Below, piece by piece: positions 11,451 to 21,409 of a DNA stretch of 64,000 nucleotides. The notes beneath the pieces are model-generated. The model saw only the letters and a list, made by a program, of their open reading frames with translations, was not told the origin of the DNA and did not search any database. Source of the DNA: Triticum aestivum. Lineage: Eukaryota > Streptophyta > Magnoliopsida > Poales > Poaceae. Position 1 is the stretch's first letter; each line of letters begins with the position of its first letter. Position numbers and translations under genes: made by a program. Where the stretch lies: assembly GCF_018294505.1 (NCBI RefSeq), contig NC_057811.1, forward strand, positions 406,403,652-406,467,651, given 5' to 3'.

Positions 11451-11617
11451 TGATATGTCTCCAACGTATCTATAATTATTGATTGTTCCATGTTGTTATA
11501 TTATCATTCTTGGATGTTTTATAATCATTTTTAGTCATTTTATATCAATTTTTGGTACTAACCTATTGACATAGTGCCAAGTGCCAGTTGTTGTTTTTTG
11601 CATGTTTTTACATCGCA
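11451..11617 (+). mobile_element. 5' scrap of an Athila-type LTR
   Basis: Starts TGATATGTCTCCAACGTATC and matches the right end of the reversed LTR at 45805-46840, ending at CATCGCAG. It is cut after 167 bp by copia LTR sequence. It inserted into the gag fragment to its left. Confidence 0.7.
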
Positions 11618-11701
11618 GGAAATATACCCTAGAGGCAATAATAAAGTTGTTGTTTATATTTCCTCTGACTATGAGATTATGCAACTCCTGCTTGCATCTA
11701 C
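11618..11701 (+). mobile_element. Internally deleted copia LTR scrap plus filler
   Basis: The first part (GGAAATATACCCTAGAGGC) is the start of an Angela-like LTR. It then jumps at about 11665 to CTGACTATGAGATTATGCAAC, which lies some 330 bp further into the LTR (compare 12034), so the middle is deleted. About 13 bp of unmatched filler precede the full LTR at 11702. Confidence 0.6.
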
Positions 11702-12870
11702 TAAAGGAAATATTCCCTAGAGGCAATAATAAAGTTGTTATTTATATTTCCTCATATCATGATAAATGTTTATTATTCATGCTAGAATTGTATTAACCGG
11801 AAACTTGATACATGTATGAATACATAGACAAAACAAAGAGTCCCTAGTATGCCTATACTAGACTAGCTCGTTAATCAAACATGGTCAAGTTTCCTGAACA
11901 TAGACATGGGTTGTCACTTGATGAACGGGATCACATCATTAGGAGAATGATGTGATGGACAAGACCCATCCGTTAAATTAGCATAATGATCGTTATGTTT
12001 TATTGCTATTGCTTTCTGCATGACTTATACATATTCCTCTGACTATGAGATTATGCAACTCCCGAATACTGGAGGAACACCTTGTGTGCTATCAAACGTC
12101 ACAACGTAACTAGGTGATTATAAAGATGCTCTAGAGGTGTCTTCGAAGGTTTTTGTTGGGTCGCATAGATCGAGATTAGGATTTGTTACTCCGTTTATCG
12201 GAGAGGTATCTCTGGGCCCTCTCGGTAATGCACATCACTATAAGCCTTGCAAGCAATGTGACCAATGAGTAGTTACGGGATGATGCATTACCGAACGAGT
12301 AAAGAGACTTGCCGGTAATGAGATTGAACTAGGTATGATGATACCGACGATCGAATCTCGGCCAGTAGCATACCGATGGCAAAGGGAATAACGTATTGTT
12401 ATGCGGTTTGACCGATAAAGATCTTCGTAGAATATGTAGGATCCAATATGAGCTTCCTGGTTCCGCCATTGGTTATTGGCCAGAGATGTGTCTCGGTCAT
12501 GTCTACATAGTTCTCGAACCCGTAGGGTCCGCACGCTTAACGTTCAATGACGATTTATATTATGAGTTATGTGATTTGATGACCGAAGTTTTTTTAGAAG
12601 TCCCGGATGAGATCACGGACATGACGAGGAGTCTCAAATTGGTAGAGAGTTAAAGATTCATATATTGGAAGGCTATATTCGGACATCGGAAAGGTTCCGA
12701 GTGATTCGGGTGTTTTTCGGAGTACCGGGGAGTTACGGGAACTCACCGGGAGAAGTAATGGGCCTTATTGGGCCATACGGGAAAACAGGAGGCAGGCCAA
12801 GGGGAGGTGGTGTGCCCCCCATGGGTCCGAATTTGACTAGGGGAAGGGGGCGGCGCCCCCTTTCCTTTTC

Positions 12871-12910
<40 letters not shown>

Positions 12911-13459
12911 TCTTTCCGTCTCTCCTACTCCGAAAAGGAAAGGGATTCCTACTAGGACTTGGAAGTCCCAGTAGGACTCCATACACTTGGCGCGCCCCTA
13001 GGAGGCCGGCTTCTCTCCCTCCCTCATTTATATATGTGAGCAGGGGGCACCCCAAAGACAGACCAAGTCTTCTCTTAGCCGTGTGTGCAGTGCCCCCTCC
13101 ACAGTTATGCACCTCGGTCATATCGTCGTAGTGCTTAGGCGAAGCCCTGCGCCGGTAACTTCATCATCACCGTCGCCACGCCGTCGTGCTGACGGAACTC
13201 TCCCTCGTCCTCAACTGGATCAAGAGATTGAGGGACGTCATCGAGCTGAACGTGTGCTGAACGCGGAGGTGCCGTACATTTGGTGTTTGGATCGGTTGGA
13301 TCGCGAAGACGTTCGACTACATCAACCGCGTTACTAAACGCTTCCGCTTTCAGTCTACGAGGGTACATAGACACACTCTCCCCGCTCGTTTCTATGCATC
13401 TCCTAGATAGATCTTGCATGGTCGTATGTAAATTTTTTGAAATACTGCATTCCCCAACA
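11702..13459 (+). mobile_element. 5' LTR of copia element 2
   Basis: 1758 bp, from TAAAGGAAATATTCCC to CATTCCCCAACA. A TATA-like TTTATATATGTG lies at about 13027, and a long CT microsatellite lies within the LTR at about 12874-12905. It is very similar to the LTR at 2267-4027 and to the partial LTR at 45102-45804. Confidence 0.85.
12874..12905 (+). repeat. (CT)n microsatellite inside copia LTR
   Basis: About 16 CT units in the copia LTR. The equivalent site in the related LTR at 45102-45804 (about 45243-45254) has only a few units, so the tract expanded or shrank after the copies separated. Confidence 0.9.
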
Positions 13460-13460
13460 G

Positions 13461-13477
13461 TGGCATCCGAGCCAGGT
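13461..13477 (+). promoter_or_regulatory. Copia primer-binding site
   Basis: TGGCATCCGAGCCAGGT begins 2 nt after the LTR end. It resembles the usual copia site TGGTATCAGAGCCAGG, complementary to initiator methionine tRNA, with a few substitutions. Confidence 0.7.
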
Positions 13478-14720
13478 TTATGCGTAGATGTTATATCCAC
13501 GAGTAGATCACAATGAGTTGTGGGCGATAATAGTCATACTGCTTACCTGCAATGTCTTACTTTGATTCGGCGGTATTGTTGGATGAAGCGGCCCGGACCG
13601 ACATTACATGACTGCGTTCATCAGACTGGTTCTACCGACGTGCTTTGCACACAGGTGGCTAGCGGGTGTCAGTTTCTCCAACTTTAGTTGAATCGAGTTT
13701 GACTATGACCGGTCCTTGTTGAAGGTTAAAACATCACTTGACGAAAAATCGTTGTGGTTTTGATGCGTAGGTAAGAACGGTTCTTTCTAGAAGCCCGTAG
13801 CAGCCACATAAAACTTGCAAAAACAAAGTAGAGGACGTCTAACTTGTTTTTGTAGGGCTTGCTGTGATGTGATATGGTCAAGACGTGATGAGATATAAAT
13901 TGTTGTATGAGATGATCATGTTTTGTAACAGTTATTGGCAACTGGCAGGAGCCATATGGTTGTCGCTTTATTGTATGAAATGCAATCGCCATGTAATTGC
14001 TTTACTTTATCACTAAGCGGTAGCGATAGTCGTGGAAGCAATAGTTGGCTAGACGACAACGATGCTACGATGGAGATCAAGGTGTCAAGCCGCTGACGAT
14101 GGTGATCATGACAGTGCTTTGGAGATGGAGATCAAAGGGAAAAGATGATGATGGCCATATCATATCACTTATTTTGATTGCATGTAATGTTTATCCTTCA
14201 TGCATCTCTACAGTTCGTCGTGCCGAGACACCACGTGATGATCGGGTGTGATAAGCTCTACGTTCACATACAACGGGTGCAAGACAATATGGCCTCGGAA
14301 CACTGAGGCCGAAAGGTCGAATGTGAATCATATAGTAGATATGATCAACATAGTGATGTTCACCATTGAAAGCTACTCCATCTCACATGATGATCGGACA
14401 TGGTTTAGTTGATTGGGATCACGTGATCATTTAGATGACTGGAGGGATGTCTATCTAAGTGGGAGTTCTTAAGTAATATGATTAATTGAACTTAAATTTA
14501 TCATAAACTTAGTCCTGATAGTTTTTGCATATCTATGTTGTAGATCAATAGCTCGCGTTTAGCTCCCTGTTTTATTTATGATTTATTCCTAGAGAAAACT
14601 AAGTTGAAAGATGATAGTAGCAACGATGCATAGTAGGTCCGTGATCTGAGGATTATCCTCATTGCTGCACAGACGAATTATGTCTTGATGCACCGCTAGG
14701 TGACGGACCTATTGCAGGAG
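13478..14720 (+). other. Copia element 2 untranslated leader
   Basis: About 1.24 kb between the primer-binding site and recognisable gag. No frame encodes retroelement protein. A long leader is normal for BARE/Angela-type elements. Confidence 0.5.
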
Positions 14721-15375
14721 CAAATGCAGACGTTATGAACATTTGGCAAGCTCGGTATGATGACTACTTAATAGTTTAGTGCACCATGCTTTACGTCTTC
14801 GAACCGGGACTTCAAAAATGTTTTGAATGCCACAGAGCATATAAGATGTTCCAAGAGCTGAAATTGGTATTCCAGACTCATGGCCGAGTCGAGAGGTATG
14901 AGACCTCCGACAAATATTTTGCCTACAAGATGGAGGAGAATAGCTCAACCAGTGAGCATGTGCTCAAAATGTCTGAGTACCACAGTCGCTTGAATCAAGT
15001 GGGAGTTAATCTTCCAGATAATATAGTGATCGACAGAGTTCTCTAGTCACTATCACCAAGTTACTGGAACTTCGTGATGAACTATAATATGCAAGGGATG
15101 ACGAAAACGATTCCCAAGCTCTTCACGATGCTAAAATCGGCGAATGTAGAAATCAAGAAAGAGCATCAAGTGTTGATGGTTAACAAGATCACTAGTTTCA
15201 AGAAAAGGGGCAAAGGTAAAGAAAGGGAACTTCAAGAAAGAATGGCAAGCAAGTTGCCACTCCCGTAAAGAAACCCAAAGCTAGACCTAAGCCTAAAGCT
15301 GAGTGCTTCTACTGCAAAGGGAATGGTCACTGGAAGTGGAACTACCACAAATACTTGGCAGATAAGAAGGATGGC
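14720..15375 (+). pseudogene. Copia gag, broken
   Basis: Two plus frames, 14786-15046 and 15074-15268, separated by a stop, cover the UBN2-type gag core (AYKMFQELKLVFQTHGRVERYETSD in short pieces; EHVLKMSEYHSRLNQVG). The nucleocapsid zinc knuckle follows near 15300-15350 as ECFYCKGNGHWKWNYHKY. The spacing CX2CX4HX4 is kept but the last Cys is replaced by Tyr. Gag packages element RNA; this copy is inactive because of the stops and the lost zinc ligand. Confidence 0.8.
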
Positions 15376-16650
15376 AAAGTGAACAAAGGTATATTTGATA
15401 TACATGTAATTGATGTGTACATTAGTAGTGTTCATAGTAACCCCAGGGTATTTGATACCGGTTCAGTTGCTAAGATTAATAACTCGAAACAGAGTTGCAA
15501 AATGAACATAGAGTAGTTAAGGGCGAGGTGACGATGTATGTTGGAAGTGATTCCAAGGTTGATAAGATCACCATCGCATACTCCCTCTACCTTCGGGATT
15601 AGTACCAGACCTAAATAAATGTTATATGGTGTTTGCATTTACCATGAGTATAATTGGATCATGTTTATTGCGATACGGTTATTCATTTAAGTCAGTCAAT
15701 AATTGTTGTTCTGTTTACATGAATGAAACCTTCTATGGTCTTACATCCAATGTAAATGGTTTACTAAATCTCGATTGCAGTGATACACATATTGATAATA
15801 TTGATGCCAAAAGATGCAAAGTTAATAATGATGGTGCAACATGTTTGTGGCACTGCCGTTTAGGTCATATTGGTGTAAAATACATGAAGAAACTCCATAC
15901 TGATGGGCTTTTGGAATCACTTGATACTTGCGAAACATGCCTCATGGGCAAGATGACTAAGACTTCGTTCTCTGGAACAATGGAGCGAGCACTGACTTAT
16001 TGGAAATAATACATACTGATGTATGCAGTCCGATGAGTGTTGAGGCACGCGGCGGGTATCATTATTTTCCGACCTTCACAGATAATTTGAGCAGATATGA
16101 GTATATCTACTTAATGAAACACAAGTCTGAAATGTTTGAAAAGTTCAAAGAATTTCAGAGTGAAGTGGAGAATCATCATAACAAGAAAATAAAGTTTCTA
16201 CAATCTGATTGCAGAGGCGAATATTTGAGTTATGAGTTTGGCCTCATTTAAAACAATGTGGAATAGTTTCACAACTCACGCCACCTGGAACACCACAGCG
16301 TAATGGTGTGTCCAAACGTCGAAACCGTACTTTATTGGATATAGTGCGATCTATGATGTCTCTTACCGATTTACCACTATTGTTTTGGGGTTATACATTA
16401 GAGACAGCTGCATTCACGTTAAATAGGGCACCATCTAAATCCGTCGAGATGACACCGTATGAACTATGGTTTGGCAAGAAACCTAAGCTGTCGTTTCTTA
16501 AAATTCTGGGATTGTGATTCTTATGTGAAAAAGTTTCAAACCGATAAGCTCGAACCTAAATCGGAGAAGTGCGTCTTCATAGGATACCCAAAAAGAAATT
16601 GTTGGGTATGCCTTCTATCACAGATCCGAAAGCAAGATATTTTTTTCTAA
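15376..16650 (+). pseudogene. Copia protease and integrase, broken
   Basis: A protease motif FDTGS lies near 15450. The GAG-pre-integrase zinc region reads WHCRLGHIGVKYMKKLH ... CETCLMGK (15845-15955), giving H-X-H and C-X2-C. The integrase core follows in pieces: IIHTDVCSPMSV (about 16004), FLQSDCRGEYLS (about 16196, where the usual D-X-G-E motif reads D-C-R-G-E) and NRTLLDIVRSMM. Several stops and frame changes (about 15515, 16010, 16250, 16517) break it. Confidence 0.8.
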
Positions 16651-16827
16651 GAGTGGATCCTTTCTAGAGAAGGAGTTTCTCTCGAAAGAAGTGAGCGGGA
16701 GGAAAGTAGAACTTGATGAGATAGTTGTACCTTCTCTCGAGTTGGAGAGTAGTTCATCACAGAAATCAGTTCCAATGATCTCATAGGTCAACCAGAGTAC
16801 GTTCCGCACCAGAGTGGTACGGTAATC

Positions 16828-18152
16828 CTGTTCTGGAGGTCATGTTACTTGACCATGACAAACCTACGAACTATGAGGAAGCGATGATGAGCCCAGATTC
16901 CGCGAAATGGCTTGAGGCCATGAAATCTGAGATGGGATCCATGTATAAGAACAAAGTGTGGACTTTGGATGACTTTCCCGATGATCGGTAAGCCATTAAG
17001 AATTAATGGATCTTCAAGAGGAAGACGGACGCTGATAGTAGTGTTACTATCTACAAAGCTCGAATTGTCGCAAAAAGGTTTTCGACAAGTTCAAGGTATT
17101 GAATGCAATGAGATTTTCTCACTCGCAGCGATGCTTAAGTCTATCCGAATCATGTTAGCAATTGCCACATTTTATGAAATCTGGCAAATGGATGTCAAAA
17201 CTACATTCCTTAATGGATTTCTTAAAGAAGATTTGTATATGATGCAACAATAAGGTTTTGTCAATCCTAAAGGTGCTAACAAAATGTGCAAGCTCCAGCG
17301 ATCCATCTATGGACTCGTGCAAGCATCTCGGAGTCGGAATATACGCTTTGATGAGTTGATCAAAGCATATAGTTTTATACAGACTTGCGGTGAAGCATGT
17401 ATTTGCAAGAAAGTGAGTGGGAGCACTATAGCCTTTCTGATAAGTATATGTGAATGACATATTGTTGATCGGAAATGATGTAGAATTTTCTGGAAAGCAT
17501 AAAAGAGTATTTGAAGGGAGTTTTTTCAAAAGAAATACCTCGGTGAAGCTGCTTACATATTGGGCATCAATATCTATAGAGATAGATCAAGACGCTTGAT
17601 AAGATTTTCAATGAGTACATACCTTGACAAGATTTTGTAGTTCAAAATGGAACAGACAAAGAAAGAGGTCTTGACTATATTGGAAAGGTGTGAACTTGAG
17701 TAAGACTCAAAAACCCGACCACGGCAAAAAATAGGAACAGAATGAAAGTCATTCCCTATGCCTCAGCCATAGGTTCTATAAGGTATGCTATGCTGTGTAC
17801 CAGACCTATTTTGTACCTTGCCTTGAGTTTGGCAAGGGGGTAGGATAGTGATCCAGGAGTGGATCACTGGACAGCGGTCAAAGTTATCCTTAGTTACCTA
17901 AGAAGACAAAGGAAATATTTCTCGGTTATGGAGGGGATAAAGAGTTCGTCGTAAAGAGTTACTTCGATGCAAGCTTTGACACCGATCTGGATGACTCCGA
18001 GTCTCGATCTAGATACGTATTGAAAGTGGGAGCAATTAGCTAGAGTAGCTTCATGCAGAGCATTAGACACATAAATTTGCAAAATACATACGGATCTGAA
18101 TGTGGCAGACCTGTAGACTAAAAACTTCTGTCACAAGGAAAACATGATCACA
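16828..18152 (+). pseudogene. Copia reverse transcriptase and RNase H, broken
   Basis: RT begins near 16910 (AMKSEMGSMYKNKVWTL) and includes IWQMDVKTTFLNGFLKEDLYM (about 17180-17245). The catalytic box at about 17444-17458 reads YVND instead of YVDD. An RNase H tail lies at 18060-18140 (LQNTYGSECGR-like, badly decayed). Many in-frame stops and indels are present. The protein would reverse-transcribe the element; this copy cannot. Confidence 0.75.
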
Positions 18153-18325
18153 CCTTATTACTCTCGGGTGTTAATCACATAGCGATGTGAACTAGATTAT
18201 TGACTCTAGAAAACCCTTTGAGTGTTGGTTACATGGCGATGTGAACTATGGGTGTTAATCACATAAAGATGTGAACTATTGGTGTTAAATCACATGGCGA
18301 TGTGAACTAGATTATTGACTCTAGT
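18153..18325 (+). repeat. Short tandem repeats before the copia purine tract
   Basis: Four degenerate units built on GTGTTAATCACATAGCGATGTGAACTA, two of which also carry AGATTATTGACTCTAG. In copia element 1 (2200-2255) the region holds a single such unit, so it was amplified locally in element 2. Confidence 0.75.
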
Positions 18326-18357
18326 GCAAGTGGGAGACTAAAGGAAATATGCCCTAA

Positions 18358-19420
18358 GGCCGTTGCTTTGGGAGGCTGGAGCAAGAAGACCAGAGGTTGA
18401 AGAAGCACTAAGGCCGTTCGATGGACATCGTACTGTCACTGGAGCTAGAATCGTTCATATTGACTAAGTTGACAAAGCCCTCCGTCCCCGTCACCTTAGT
18501 AGGCCCACAAGACAGCCTCCCGCTATGGTGGGTCCCAGCTGGCAGGGGGGTATTCATTTTTTGGTGCGCAATAAGGAGGCACTTCCTTTCGTGCGAAGAT
18601 ATAGTTGGTGGGTCCGACCTGTCAGCGGAGGGAATGTTTTTTTCATGAAATACAGAGGCCCTTCCGGCGGGTCCCAGATGTCAGGTGGAGGAATCACTAT
18701 TTTGCGCGTAATAAGGAGGCATTTCCTTGGGGGCGGCCGTGGACCCAACTGTCAGCCTCTCCACGTACAGTCCACTTCCGATGGATGTCGTTCGCTGACC
18801 ACGTTGACCACGCCATGCCGAGAGCACCAGGGCGGTGGACGACGGCGAGGCCTACGAAGGGAACGACATGGAGCCGGTGAAGACAGGGGAGTGGCTGCCC
18901 ACACGGTGGAGAGTACGAGGGTTGACTCGTTCGGCTGCCGTCGCCGGAAAATAACAGGAGGTGTGGGTGAGTAGAGGGATAGACAGGCCAGGGATGCGAG
19001 TATATGATGGGGCCGTGAGGCCTGCCCGGCAGCACAGCCGGCCACGGGAGGCGGGAGCAGGCGGTTCCGACGGCGCTGGTTTGGGCAGCTGGGGCGGGAA
19101 GATCAGAGACTGAAGAAGCATGATTGCCGTTAGATTGACATCTAACGGTCTGACGCTGGTAGAGTCGATTGTTGACTAAGTTTCTTTTTTGATAAAACTT
19201 GTGTACGCATGAACTTAGTAGGCCCACAAGTCAGCCTCCAAATCTGTGGCAGACAACATAGAGCCCATTTGCTATTTTTTAATAATTTGCAGCCCATTTG
19301 CTAATTCTTAAGTAATTTATTACAGCCCATTTTCTGCCCAGGACCACGGTCAAAAAGTTCAACCTTATTTTGCATATTTTGGTGTAGTCCGAACTTTTGT
19401 AATCCCGAAATGATAAACAT
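18358..19420. repeat. R-family repeat, copy A
   Basis: Starts exactly where copia element 2 is cut. It is built of modules that recur at 59240-60300: (i) GGAGCAAGAAGACCAGAGG ... GTTGGATGGACAT; (ii) TTGACTAAGTTGACAAAGCC ... AGTAGGCCCACAAG; (iii) GGTGGGTCCCAGCTG; (iv) GTAATAAGGAGGCACTTCCTT; (v) ACCACGTTGACCACGCCATG. Module (i)/(ii) occurs twice within copy A (about 18375 and 19070). No convincing coding frame was found, and I know no named family for it. Confidence 0.65.
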
Positions 19421-20215
19421 TTTTCTAAGAACTTATTGATTTGCCAAAAAAATCGTTTTGTTTTTGTAATCAAATGAGATGTGGGACAATTGAGTTGGTT
19501 TAAGGGAAAACTAGTGGTAAAAAAAATCAGCGTTGGGAAGGAAAACAACAACAAAAATAAGGATGTAAATATGAAAAGTGAATTTTATGTATTTTCAATA
19601 TAATGATACGTGTATATGAAATAGTAAAACTATAGGTAGAGATTAGAAAATGGATGTAGGACATGCGTTTCAAGAGGAAAATAGAACTAGGCTGTGTGTT
19701 TGATTCAATAAAAAAAGTGCATGCGGATGTTGTAAGACAAAATATAACTAACGGTGGCGGGCCAGAGGCCAGTAGATACCTGCTGGATCTTTGTGCCCCG
19801 TTGTCGTCATGGGCTGGGCCTGTTAAAAACAAAACCAAGCTTGGGCATTCTACATCCCAGTTGAAACTTGCTCGACCTGAAAAAACAATATACGTGCTCA
19901 ATAAACAAGAGAATTCTGCAAGTACGGACTGATAACTGGGATGCAGCAGGGATATTGTTTTTTCATCGTGATAATAAGAGCATGCACTTGTTTCGAAAAA
20001 TTTGGAGAACTGGGAATTCGAACAGCAGGTGCTTATGCTACCCATCAAATAAAAATCAGGTGCCTGAAAATTTGTTTTGAAACAAATGATTCAGCTTTAT
20101 ATCCACGTCAACCCTTGGGATGATGGTTGGAAGCAAATGCCAAGTTCATACCAAAAGATCGTTAACAACAATACCAACTTGCGGATGACAAGGTAGTACA
20201 AGTACCAATACCAAA
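19421..20215. other. AT-rich tail of R copy A and unassigned sequence
   Basis: Roughly the first 150 bp continue the R-family GCCCATTT-rich tail (compare 60230-60340). The rest is AT-rich with no supported gene. A short match to 20680-20710 (GCGT-TAAAAGAAAAATAGA-like) is visible at about 19663. Confidence 0.35.
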
Positions 20216-20559
20216 CTAACTTATAATCTTTTTACTCCTGGCCCTAGTGTTCGTCTGGTAGAAAATCTTGCAGAGGACCAGCTCCCGCTCCTTCTCTTGC
20301 TCCAGGTCCCCGAGGTGGTACTGGTGCATCACCCAGTTGGTCCTCTGCTGGTCGAAGTTCTTTTTGGTGTGCAGCACCAGAACCTTTTTGTTGCCCGTCT
20401 GCCGGCTGTTGACCATCATCGGCAAGGTATTGCCGGTGTTGTGCCACATCGCGTGCATGCCGCACTCCGACTGTATCTTGCGACGCGTCCACGTGCCCCT
20501 TTTGAACGCCCTCGAATTGCGCTGGAAGAAATTCTTGCTTAGGCCACTCAGTGTGGTAC
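20216..20559 (-). CDS. NAC domain protein fragment, exon B (SOG1-like), end of frame
   Basis: Encodes the second half of a NAC DNA-binding domain. Visible pieces are SKNFFQRNSRAFKRGTWTRR, WHNTGNTLPMM, KKVLVLHT, TNWVMHQYHLGDLEQEKE and ELVLCKIFYQT, corresponding to NAC subdomains C to E. The HPEKLPG and NWVMHQYHLG signatures point to the SOG1/ANAC008-like branch rather than typical NACs. It joins in phase to exon A through a GT...AG intron (20758 to 20559). The protein stops 14 residues after the NAC domain, whereas SOG1-like proteins have a long C-terminal region, so the gene is truncated or further exons are missed. Known family role: plant transcription factors; SOG1 itself controls the DNA-damage response. 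Function here is not established. Confidence 0.6.
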
Positions 20560-20757
20560 CTGCAGTATTGTCGAATACAGGTTTTAGTGTACGTAGTTGG
20601 CATTTTGATAATATCTTTGGCATGTTGCAGTCACTTGTTTCACTTTTTATTAACTGTCAAATTGTAATTGCTTCACCAGGTCTGCGTCTAAAAAGAAAAA
20701 TAGAGCTATAAACAAAGGAATATGTTTGTGCAAGTAGACGGCCGATCGGCATCTTAC

Positions 20758-20941
20758 CTGGAAGTTTCTCAGGATGGGTGTAGCATATGCCGTGCTCGCT
20801 GTCGATGGTTGGTATGAACAAATTGATGAGAGGGTGAGATCTCGCACTGTCAGCATTCACTTTGATGCCAGCCGGCAGCACCGGCCAATACTTCTTCGAC
20901 TTGCATGGGTTAATTCCAGTTATATGGTACTCAATGTATGA
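20758..20941 (-). CDS. NAC domain protein fragment, exon A (SOG1-like)
   Basis: A minus-strand frame open from 20941 down to a GT donor after base 20758. It encodes [20 protein letters not shown] followed by [20 protein letters not shown] and HPEKLPG. This matches the N-terminal NAC subdomains of SOG1-like proteins (WPGLP-G-KF ... HP-I-EFIPT ... DGICYTHP-LPG), although the stretch between the LPAG and HPLI motifs is shorter than I would expect. Phase (1) matches exon B. The true 5' end is not found: the open frame begins after a stop with no good start, so an upstream exon is missing or the gene is a 5'-truncated pseudogene. Confidence 0.55.
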
Positions 20942-21208
20942 TCAATCGACTGTTTTAACTGAATGACGAAAGATTTAGACAGATAAGTGGTACTCCAAAT
21001 CTGAAGTCCAGAATACCCGAACACGCCGCCGAGATTCTTGTGTCACCTCACGCGCAGCGTGTTGACACGTCAATTCAATGTGTGGACATGATGAATAATT
21101 TGACCGACATATACTAGTACTGCTACTGTACTACTTACTAGTCGTATTGAGTGTCACATTTTAACCATAGGTTTAACCAACAAGTACGCACTTGAAGCCT
21201 AAGTGGTA

Positions 21209-21232
21209 TGTGTGTGTGTGTGTGTGTGTGTA
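21209..21232 (+). repeat. (TG)n microsatellite
   Basis: About 12 TG units followed by TATATA, lying between the NAC fragment and the 3' end of the first F-box gene. Confidence 0.9.
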
Positions 21233-21409
21233 TATACTGCATAGCATCTCCATCATCATTATCAGTACATTCTGCGCAGGTGAGTTAGGATGCACTTGAT
21301 CCCAGAAAGGTATCTATCCTTCAAACCAGAGGGGTGCTTCAAACTAACAACAGTACATAATATCCAACAAAAGAGGGTCGTGCTATAGCAGCAGAATACA
21401 TGGCACCGT

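Larger units (their letters stand above)
11702..18357 (+). mobile_element. Copia element 2 (Angela/WIS/BARE group), decayed
   Basis: In order: 5' LTR, primer-binding site, gag, protease, integrase, RT, RNase H and purine tract, then only the first 19 bp of the 3' LTR (18339-18357) before R-family DNA begins. Coding parts are broken by many stops and indels, so this is an old, inactive copy. The missing 3' LTR prevents both an LTR-divergence date and a target-duplication check; the 5-bp left flank is TCTAC. Confidence 0.85.

Noticed and set aside
18525..18974. 149-codon plus-strand ORF in R copy A
   Set aside because: The corresponding frame is not kept in copy B, so conservation is not at the protein level.
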